From positions 1 to 51,175 of the forward strand of contig QHWT01000059.1 in the NCBI GenBank assembly GCA_003222675.1: a DNA stretch of 51,175 nt, given 5' to 3'. The position numbers and the translations under genes were made by a program. Under the pieces are notes generated by a model that saw only the letters and a list, made by a program, of their open reading frames with translations, ran no database searches and was not told where the DNA came from. Origin of the DNA: Acidobacteriota bacterium (GTDB taxonomy: Bacteria; Acidobacteriota; Vicinamibacteria; Vicinamibacterales; 2-12-FULL-66-21). This document shows positions 44,601 to 51,175 of this stretch, one piece after another. Position 1 is the stretch's first letter. Each line of letters begins with the position of its first letter.

Positions 44601-47600
44601 GTGGGCGAGTGTCGCTATCGTCAGACGAGCCATCGTTTGCTCGTCGCTGTTCTAACTCTCTGCACCATTGGTCTAACGGCGCCCCCCGTCATAGGGCAGA
44701 TTCTGTATGGCAGCGTTGTTGGTGTCGTGAAGGACGCTCAGGGTGCCGTCATCCCTGGCGCTACTGTCACCATCGTCAACAAGGAAACCAATCTCACCCG
44801 CGAGACGACGACGAATACGGAGGGTTCCTACACTCTCACGAACGTGCTGCCGGGGCAGTACGACGTCAAGGTCTCGCTCTCAGGCTTCCGTGAATCGGTG
44901 CGTTCGAGCGTGCCCGTCACGATCAGCCAGATCAGCCGCGTTGACGTCGCTTTGGAAGTCGGCACGCTGTCCGAGACCGTCACGGTCGCATCGGAAGCGC
45001 AGCTCCTCCAGACCGACAAGGCGGACGTGCACACCGAGCTGAAATCGGCCGAAGTGACGGCGATGCCGCTCAACCGCTTCCGCAATTACCAGGCGCTCAT
45101 GAACCTCGTGCCCGGCACGACGCCGATGGCCTTCGGCAACGCGGAAACCGACACGCCGGCGCGCTCGCTCGCGACGAACGTGAACGGGCAGGTGAACACG
45201 AACAACACCACCCGCACCGATGGCGCCACGAACATGAATATCTGGCTGCCGAACCACAACATGTACATCTCCCCTGCGGAGACGGTGGACACGGTGAACG
45301 TGTCGACCAGCAGCTTCGACGCCGAGCAGGGGAACGCAGGTGGGGCAGCCGTCACGGTCATCACCAAGTCCGGGACGAACAACTTCAAGGGCTCGGGCTT
45401 CGAGTTCTACAACAGCGATAAACTGAACGCGACGCCACGATTCTTCGGCGCCGGCGACGTGCCGAAGAAGCTTCCGTTGAAGGCGAACACCTACGGCGGC
45501 ACGCTGGGCGGTCCGGTAAGCAAGAACAAGGTGTTCTTCTTCACCTCGTTCGAGGGCTTCCGCAGAAGCCAGAGCCTGTTCACGTTCTTCAACGTTCCTG
45601 ACGCGAGAATGCGCGCCGGCGATTTCAGCCAGGCGACGAACAGTGGCGGCACCCTGCAGCAGATTTACGATCCGCTCACCGGCAACGCCAATGGCACCGG
45701 TCGGACGGCGTTCGAGAACAACGTGATTCCGGCGGGCCGTATCGATCCGATCGCGTTGAAGGTCCTGCAGCTCTTCCCGCTGCCCAACTCACCGGGCATC
45801 GGCTTGGGCGGCTTGACGAACAACTATAAACGTCAGGAAGACCGCACCTTCGCGCGCGACAACTACGACGGCAAAGTGAACTGGAACCGTACGTCCGCGC
45901 ACCAGATCTGGGGCAAGTTCAGCTACATGAACGCGGTGGTGGTCGACCTGACCAACTATCTCGGACCGGATCCAAATGCGTCGGGCGACGGTGGTTTCAC
46001 CAAGGTGTACCAGGCGACCGCCGGCCAGACATGGACGTTGACGCCAACACTGCTGATGGATATGACGTTCGGCTTCGGACGCCAGAATCAGCAGGTGTAC
46101 GGACCGGACTTCCAGGCCGGCAACTATGGCCTCGACGTGCTCGGGATTCCGGGCACCAACGATCAGGCAACCAGCAACTTCGCCTTCCGCGACCGGTACG
46201 CCGGGTTCCCGCAGTTCGAAACGGGACTGAGCGCGGTGGGCAACCGCGACGGCTGGAACCCTATCTTCCGTGACGAGCGGACGTATTCGCTGGCCACCAA
46301 CATCTCCAAGGTGAAGGGACGCCACGACATCCGCGGCGGCTATCTCCTGAACTTCTTCTACCTCGATCACTGGCAGCCGGAGACGGGCAATCCGCGCGGC
46401 CGGTTCGACTTCAACTCCGGGACGACGCGGCTTAACGGCGGGCAGAACGGCAACCTGTACAACCAGTTCGCATCGTTCATGCTGGGCTACGTCGGCACGG
46501 CGGCGAAGAGCGTGCAGAACGAGCTGATGACCGCGCGCGAGTGGCAGCACTCGTTGTACATCCGCGACCGCTGGACGCCGAGCGCAAAGCTCACGCTCGA
46601 TCTCGGCATGCGGTACGAGCTCTATCCGATCATGCACCGTGCGGACGGCCGCGGCGTCGATCGCGTCGATCTCACGACACTCGACGTGCTGATCGCGGGC
46701 CGCGGCAGCAACCCGCAGAATAGCGGCATGAAAATGGGGTGGAACAACTTCGCGCCTCGGCTCGGTGCGATCTATCGCCTCAACGAGAACACGGTGTTCC
46801 GCACGGGTTACGGGATCACCTACAACGCGACCCCGTGGGCACGCGCGGTGCGCGGGGACAACGATTACCCGATTACGATTGCGGCGAGCTTCCCGTCCGT
46901 CGACACGTTCGGCTTCTCGCGAACACTCGGGCAGGGCATTCCGATCATCGTCGCGCCCGACCAGAGCAGCGGCCGCGTGCCGCTCGATCGCAGCGCAGCG
47001 GAGTACACGCCTGAAATCAACAACATCGATCGCGGCTACGTCCAGACGTGGAACGTCGCGTTTGAACGTCGGTTGCCGTTCGACACGTCGGTGGACGTCG
47101 CATACGTCGGAGCCAAGGGTACTGATGGCTACGCGGCGGTGGACATCAACGCCCCGACGGTGCTCGGCACCGGCAATCAGGGTCGTCCATACTTCAGCCT
47201 CGGGCGCATTATCCGCCTCGATTCATGGGGCGAACGGCTGAAGACCAACTATCAGTCGATGCAGGTGTCAGTGAACAAGCCGTTCACGCACGGGCTGCTG
47301 TTCAAGGGCGCGTACACGCTCAGCAAGTCCAAAAATGAGAGCGACAACGACGGACGTGCGACGTTGAGCTGGAACACGCCGAGCGAGTTGTTCCGCAACT
47401 ATGCGCCGGCCGGCTTTGATCGCCGTCACAACTTCCAGCTCGGATTCGCATACTCACTGCCGTGGCAGAGCAACGGCCATTACGACGGCCTTGTGAAGTC
47501 CGTCATCGGCGACTGGCAGGTCAACGGCGTGCTGGCGGTATTCAGCGGAACACCATTCACCGTGACCGCGGACGGCGCATCAGTCAACACGCCCAGTAAT

Positions 47601-47957
47601 ACGCAGACCGCTGACCTCGTCGGAACGTTCGACGCGCAGGGCAACATCGGCGCGGCCGGCAAGTGGTTCGACACGTCAGCGTTTGCGCAGCCGACTGGCG
47701 TTCGCTTCGGCAACACGGGCCGCAACCAATTCTACGGCCCGGGCGGCTACAACCTCGACTTCTCGCTGTTCCGCTCGTTCCCGATTGGCGGTCAGCGGCG
47801 GCTCGAGGCACGGATGGAAGCGGGCAACATCCTGAACCATGGCGTCTACAACAACCCGCAGGGCAGCTTGACGTCTGCCACGTTCGGGCAGATCACCAGC
47901 GTCCGGGACAACTATCCGGAGCGGCAGATTCGCTTCGGTATGCGCCTGACCTTCTAG
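44601..47957 (+). CDS. Oar-like TonB-dependent receptor with carboxypeptidase-regulatory domain
   Basis: 1118 residues from a GTG at 44601 with AGGAGG about six bases upstream; the frame extends back to 44415 but that stretch precedes the signal peptide. Sec signal (LLVAVLTLCTIGLTAPPVIGQ), then a carboxypeptidase-regulatory-like beta domain (GVVKDAQGAVIPGATVTIVN), a plug (ALMNLVPGTTP, FDAEQGNAGGAAVTVITKSG) and a long beta-barrel ending in RQIRFGMRLTF, an aromatic C-terminal residue as outer-membrane barrels have. Acidobacterial members are thought to take up glycans or oligomers. No TonB box was identified. Confidence 0.9.
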   Translation: MGECRYRQTSHRLLVAVLTLCTIGLTAPPVIGQILYGSVVGVVKDAQGAVIPGATVTIVNKETNLTRETTTNTEGSYTLTNVLPGQYDVKVSLSGFRESVRSSVPVTISQISRVDVALEVGTLSETVTVASEAQLLQTDKADVHTELKSAEVTAMPLNRFRNYQALMNLVPGTTPMAFGNAETDTPARSLATNVNGQVNTNNTTRTDGATNMNIWLPNHNMYISPAETVDTVNVSTSSFDAEQGNAGGAAVTVITKSGTNNFKGSGFEFYNSDKLNATPRFFGAGDVPKKLPLKANTYGGTLGGPVSKNKVFFFTSFEGFRRSQSLFTFFNVPDARMRAGDFSQATNSGGTLQQIYDPLTGNANGTGRTAFENNVIPAGRIDPIALKVLQLFPLPNSPGIGLGGLTNNYKRQEDRTFARDNYDGKVNWNRTSAHQIWGKFSYMNAVVVDLTNYLGPDPNASGDGGFTKVYQATAGQTWTLTPTLLMDMTFGFGRQNQQVYGPDFQAGNYGLDVLGIPGTNDQATSNFAFRDRYAGFPQFETGLSAVGNRDGWNPIFRDERTYSLATNISKVKGRHDIRGGYLLNFFYLDHWQPETGNPRGRFDFNSGTTRLNGGQNGNLYNQFASFMLGYVGTAAKSVQNELMTAREWQHSLYIRDRWTPSAKLTLDLGMRYELYPIMHRADGRGVDRVDLTTLDVLIAGRGSNPQNSGMKMGWNNFAPRLGAIYRLNENTVFRTGYGITYNATPWARAVRGDNDYPITIAASFPSVDTFGFSRTLGQGIPIIVAPDQSSGRVPLDRSAAEYTPEINNIDRGYVQTWNVAFERRLPFDTSVDVAYVGAKGTDGYAAVDINAPTVLGTGNQGRPYFSLGRIIRLDSWGERLKTNYQSMQVSVNKPFTHGLLFKGAYTLSKSKNESDNDGRATLSWNTPSELFRNYAPAGFDRRHNFQLGFAYSLPWQSNGHYDGLVKSVIGDWQVNGVLAVFSGTPFTVTADGASVNTPSNTQTADLVGTFDAQGNIGAAGKWFDTSAFAQPTGVRFGNTGRNQFYGPGGYNLDFSLFRSFPIGGQRRLEARMEAGNILNHGVYNNPQGSLTSATFGQITSVRDNYPERQIRFGMRLTF

Positions 47958-47982
47958 ACCCGACATCGATCGGGTAATCTGC

Positions 47983-48018
47983 AAGGGCGCGGCGACATCG
48001 CCGCGCCCTTGTCGTTTT
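47983..48018 (+). terminator. rho-independent terminator after the TonB receptor gene
   Basis: AAGGGCGCGGCG (47983-47994), loop ACAT, CGCCGCGCCCTT (47999-48010): a perfect 12-pair stem, then GTCGTTTTC. It starts 25 bases after the receptor stop, and the next gene's ATG is only ten bases after the stem. Confidence 0.75.
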
Positions 48019-48019
48019 C

Positions 48020-49414
48020 ATGCGGCTGTTCTCGCTCTTCCTGCTTCTCGTGCTGCTCGACGTCGTGTCGGCGTCTGCGCAATCCTCCGTTCCCCCGCTT
48101 CCGACACTCGCGCTCGACACGTATCCGCCGGCGGCGCGCGAGGCGATCGCGCGCACGCATCGTGACGCCGTCGCCAGGGGGACGGATGCGGAGGCTGCCG
48201 GCGCGCTCGGCCGCGCCCTGCAGGCATGGGAGCAATGGGATGCCGCGCACGATGCTTATATGCGGGCGCAGGCGCTCGCGCCGCGCACGTTCGAATGGCA
48301 CTACCTGGACGCCGCGGTCCTTCAACGGCTCGCACGGCCGGCGGATGCTGCGACGCAGCTGGAGAAGGCACTCAGCGCATCCCCGGATTACCTGCCTGCG
48401 CGCCTGAAGCTCGCGGAGGCGCGCCTCGACGCCGGAGAACTCGCAAAAAGCCAGCAGCTCTTCTCGGCATTGACCGATCCGGACTGCGCGCCCGCGAGAG
48501 AGTTCGGCCTCGGACGCATCGCCGCGGCTGAAGGGCGGCACGACACTGCCGTCGAGCATTTTCAGCGCGCGATTGGGCTCTTTCCCGAGTTCGGTGCGGC
48601 GCATTACGCGCTCGCGCTGTCGTACCGCGCGCTTGGACGCCGCGAGGAGGCGCAGGCTGCGCTCGTGCAGCACGCGCAATATGGCGCACGATGGCCGGCG
48701 GTACCGGACCCTGTACTGGCAACAGTCAGCGCCCTGCGGGACGATTCAGGGGCGCTCGTGCAGCGAGGGATCAAACTCGCAGACACGGGGGATCTCGATG
48801 GCTCAATCGCGGCTCACGAAGCCGCACTGAAGATCGATCCCTCGCTCGCCCAGGCTCACGCAAACCTCGTGTCGCTCTACGGGCGGCAGCGCAACTGGGC
48901 CAAGGCGGAGGAGCATTACCGAGCGGTCGTGGCGCTCGGCGTCAATGTGGCCGACGCGCATTACGACTACGGCGTGTTACTCGGCTCGCAGGAACGGTGG
49001 GACGAGGCGGCGGAGGCGTACCGCCGCGCGCTCGCGTTGAATCCGCTGCACGCGCAGGCCCACAACAACCTCGGCCAAATCCTCGAACGCACCCGCCAGT
49101 TCGACGAGGCGGCCGCCGAGTATGGCCGGGCCGTCGAGAGCCAGCCAACATTGCGGCTGGCGCGGTTCAATGTGGGACGCATGCTCATCGCGCTGGGACG
49201 CGCGGACGAAGCCGTCATTCAGTTGCACAAGCTCACCGAACCGCGCGACGCCGAGGCGCCGCGGTACTTATTCGCCCTCTCGACCGCTTACATGCGCGCA
49301 GGACACAAGAACGAGGGCCTCAAATGGGCAGCCGAGGCACGCGATCTCGCCAGGCATTATGGAGATACGGCGCTCGCCGACGCCATCGATCGCAACCTGG
49401 CGGCGATTAAATGA
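48020..49414 (+). CDS. exported TPR-repeat protein
   Basis: 464 residues with a Sec signal (MRLFSLFLLLVLLDVVSASA). About nine or ten TPR units follow (e.g. AHYALALSYRALGRREEAQA, WDEAAEAYRRALALNPLHAQ). No catalytic domain. Its ATG has no ribosome site and lies directly after a strong terminator, which may allow leaderless or attenuated expression. Its stop overlaps the next gene's ATG by four bases (ATGA), so it is coupled to the ASPIC/UnbV gene, a common pairing. Confidence 0.85.
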   Translation: MRLFSLFLLLVLLDVVSASAQSSVPPLPTLALDTYPPAAREAIARTHRDAVARGTDAEAAGALGRALQAWEQWDAAHDAYMRAQALAPRTFEWHYLDAAVLQRLARPADAATQLEKALSASPDYLPARLKLAEARLDAGELAKSQQLFSALTDPDCAPAREFGLGRIAAAEGRHDTAVEHFQRAIGLFPEFGAAHYALALSYRALGRREEAQAALVQHAQYGARWPAVPDPVLATVSALRDDSGALVQRGIKLADTGDLDGSIAAHEAALKIDPSLAQAHANLVSLYGRQRNWAKAEEHYRAVVALGVNVADAHYDYGVLLGSQERWDEAAEAYRRALALNPLHAQAHNNLGQILERTRQFDEAAAEYGRAVESQPTLRLARFNVGRMLIALGRADEAVIQLHKLTEPRDAEAPRYLFALSTAYMRAGHKNEGLKWAAEARDLARHYGDTALADAIDRNLAAIK

Positions 49415-51175
49415 CGAAGCTACGTTCCTTGACTGCAATTCTGCTTGCAGGGTTGTTCGCCGGGTCTGAAGACCCGGCCTACAAAGTTTGGGAACTCACA
49501 TTCGTAGGCCGTGTGTTTAGACCCGGCGCTGTGCCCGCGCTCCAACCGCTGTTCATCGAATCCGCCGAATCGACCGGCCTGAAATTCACGCACGTCAACG
49601 GCGCGAGCGGCCAGTACTACATGGCCGAGCAGATGGGGGCTGGCGTCGCGCTGTTCGACTACGACAATGATGGCGACCTGGACGTCTTCCTCGTGCAGGG
49701 TGGCCCGCTGGACGGCACGAATATGTCGCGCACGTCAGGTCCGTCCTGTCGCCTCTTCCGCAACGATCTCACGGTCGGGTCGGACGGCAGGCGATCGCTG
49801 CACTTCACCGACGTCACCGAGCGTGCCGGGCTCGCGTTGCGCACATACGGCATGGGCGTGGCGGTCGCCGATTACGACGGCGACGGCAACCTCGATCTGT
49901 TCGTCACCGGGTTCGGACCCGACACGCTGTTCCGCAATAATGGGGACGGCACCTTCACCGACGTCACCGCGCAGGCGGGGGTCAGCGACGCGTTGTGGAG
50001 CACGAGCGCGGCATTCATCGACTACGACCGCGATGGCGATCTCGATCTCTTCGTCGCCAACTACCTCGATTTCAACCTCGCATCCAACAAGGTCTGCCAC
50101 GATGCCGTCGGCACGCGCGATTACTGCAGCCCCCGGGCGTATCACCCCGTCCCCGACAAGCTCTATCGAAACGACGGCAATGGCCGCTTCACGGACGTGA
50201 CCGACGCCTCGGGCATCAGCAAGGCGGACGGCGCGGGGCTGGGCGTCACGACCGGAGATTACAACGGTGACGGCTGGCCGGATCTGTATGTCGCCAATGA
50301 CGCCACGCCGAACCAGTTGTGGATCAACCACCGAGACGGCACTTTCGTCGACGAAGGCCTGCTCTCGGGGAGCGCGTTGAACGCCGCCGGGAATCCCGAA
50401 GGCAGCATGGGGATTGCGTCGGGCGATTTCGATCTCGATGGCGACGAGGATCTGTTCGTCACGAACATCATCGGCGAGACGTTCGCGCTCTACGTCAACG
50501 ACGGCAAGGGCAACTTCGAGGATGCTCGCGTGAAGGCAGGGCTCGCCTCCCCCACCGCGGCATTCACCGGCTTCGGCACCGACTGGTTCGACTACGACAA
50601 CGACGGCTGGCCCGATCTCTTCATCGCGAACGGTGCGGTCAACATCATCGCGGCAGAGCGGGGACAGCCGTCACCGTTCCGCATGCGGAATCAGCTGTTC
50701 CACAACGCCCTGGGGTCTGACCTCAGTGTCCGGAACCGGGCAGCGGGGTCAGACCCCAGTCGGCTCGTTACGTACTTCAAGGAGACGAGTGCGGAGGGCG
50801 GCCCGGCTTTCGAACGCGCGGAGATCGGACGCGGCGCCGCATTCGGCGATATCGACAACGACGGCGACGTCGATATCGTCGTCACGAACAATGGCGGTCC
50901 CGTGAGGTTGTTGCTGAATCAATCGCAAGAGTCCGGTACGCGGAACCATTGGCTGAGCGTCCGGGCTGAGGACGGGCCGAAGAATCGTTTCGGCTTCGGC
51001 ACATGGATCGGCGTCGAGCGCATGGGCCAGCCCACGCTGTGGCGCCGGGTGCGAACGGACGGCAGTTATTTGTCGGCGAGCGACACGCGGGTCCACTTCG
51101 GCCTGGGCGCCACACCCGGAGTGACGGCAATCGTCGTCCAGTGGCCTGATGGAACGCGCGAGCGCTGGACGGGCA
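49411..51175 (+). CDS. VCBS/FG-GAP repeat protein with ASPIC/UnbV domain (CRTAC1-type), 3' truncated
   Basis: 588 codons, still open at the window edge. Starts with MTKLRSLTAILLAGLFAG, a signal sequence interrupted by a palindromic repeat (49460-49528, GSEDPAY and VGRVFRPG). Then at least five FG-GAP/VCBS calcium-loop blades (FDYDNDGDLDVFL, ADYDGDGNLDLFV, YDRDGDLDLFVAN, GDYNGDGWPDLYVA, DIDNDGDVDIVVTNN). From about residue 510 the ASPIC/UnbV domain begins (NHWLSVRAEDG, HFGLGATPG, VVQWPDGTRERW). Function in this family is unclear, possibly surface binding. Coupled to the TPR gene by ATGA. Confidence 0.88.
   Translation, partial: MTKLRSLTAILLAGLFAGSEDPAYKVWELTFVGRVFRPGAVPALQPLFIESAESTGLKFTHVNGASGQYYMAEQMGAGVALFDYDNDGDLDVFLVQGGPLDGTNMSRTSGPSCRLFRNDLTVGSDGRRSLHFTDVTERAGLALRTYGMGVAVADYDGDGNLDLFVTGFGPDTLFRNNGDGTFTDVTAQAGVSDALWSTSAAFIDYDRDGDLDLFVANYLDFNLASNKVCHDAVGTRDYCSPRAYHPVPDKLYRNDGNGRFTDVTDASGISKADGAGLGVTTGDYNGDGWPDLYVANDATPNQLWINHRDGTFVDEGLLSGSALNAAGNPEGSMGIASGDFDLDGDEDLFVTNIIGETFALYVNDGKGNFEDARVKAGLASPTAAFTGFGTDWFDYDNDGWPDLFIANGAVNIIAAERGQPSPFRMRNQLFHNALGSDLSVRNRAAGSDPSRLVTYFKETSAEGGPAFERAEIGRGAAFGDIDNDGDVDIVVTNNGGPVRLLLNQSQESGTRNHWLSVRAEDGPKNRFGFGTWIGVERMGQPTLWRRVRTDGSYLSASDTRVHFGLGATPGVTAIVVQWPDGTRERWTG
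49460..49528. repeat. pair of inverted palindromic repeats inside the ASPIC/UnbV gene
   Basis: CCGGGTCT-GA-AGACCCGGCCTAC (49460-49482) is the exact complement of the 13327-13350 repeat; a degenerate opposite copy GTAGGCCGTGTGTTTAGACCCGG (49504-49526) follows. The pair forms a BIME-like structure and is translated. Confidence 0.7.

Noticed and set aside
1-51175. CRISPR arrays, IS elements, rRNA genes
   Set aside because: No regularly spaced direct repeats, no transposase reading frame and no rRNA-like stretches were found.

Overview
The window is about 51 kb of high-GC bacterial DNA that looks like chromosome of an Acidobacteriota member, most likely of the Vicinamibacteria (subdivision 6) type. 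That assignment is an inference from gene content: many Tat-exported oxidoreductase and sugar-isomerase proteins, a cytochrome/DUF1549/DUF1553 plus DUF1501 pair, an Oar-like TonB-dependent receptor with a carboxypeptidase-regulatory domain, ECF sigma factors beside Ser/Thr kinases with TPR tails, and a VCBS/ASPIC-UnbV (CRTAC1-type) protein. There is no rRNA, tRNA, CRISPR array or IS element that I can recognise.

Layout. 1-11 kb: exported PLP enzyme, cytochrome c-PQQ dehydrogenase (broken reading frame), an operon of exported RidA, PSD1-type cytochrome protein (broken frame) and DUF1501 protein, then a lipoprotein of six BACON-like repeats. 11-12 kb: a VapBC-type toxin-antitoxin pair. 12-17 kb: a minus-strand sugar-catabolism operon (GH29 fucosidase, enolase-superfamily enzyme, TIM-barrel isomerase, MFS transporter). 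17-21 kb: RodZ/RDD-like membrane protein, actinobacterial-type glycogen synthase, histidine kinase with a one-base frameshift. 21.8-23.6 kb: an AhpD-like peroxidase whose second active-site cysteine is replaced by an in-frame TGA followed by a SECIS-like hairpin (a probable selenoprotein), in an operon with a MetE-like protein. 23.6-30.3 kb: exported isomerase; then a minus-strand run of ECF sigma factor, Ser/Thr kinase-TPR, a 72-residue borosin-type precursor peptide, a borosin alpha-N-methyltransferase and a Gfo/Idh/MocA oxidoreductase. 30.5-35.5 kb: another kinase, GntP permease with M19 dipeptidase, degenerate receiver with glycosyltransferase. 35.9-42.5 kb: an ECF sigma - TPR/CHAT protease - zinc-finger protein - subtilase island. 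42.5-51 kb: response regulator, GH95 fragment, 5'-3' exonuclease, TonB receptor, TPR protein and a truncated ASPIC/UnbV protein.

The two most notable systems are (i) the split borosin RiPP pair at 25979-27006, where the methyltransferase keeps the residues corresponding to Tyr66, Arg72, Tyr76 and Tyr98 of fungal OphMA and the overlapping upstream gene encodes a helical leader ending in a hydrophobic GGFPGPVMVVGWWKR tail; and (ii) the candidate selenocysteine AhpD protein at 21765-22361, whose Glu-x11-Cys-x2-Sec-x3-His spacing equals the AhpD proton relay.

Four genes carry frameshifts (two with about 15-20 conserved codons missing, two with single-base losses). I cannot tell real decay from assembly error, and this caveat applies to any interpretation of those loci. 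Several families of short palindromic repeats are scattered through the window, and some sit in frame inside protein-coding genes.
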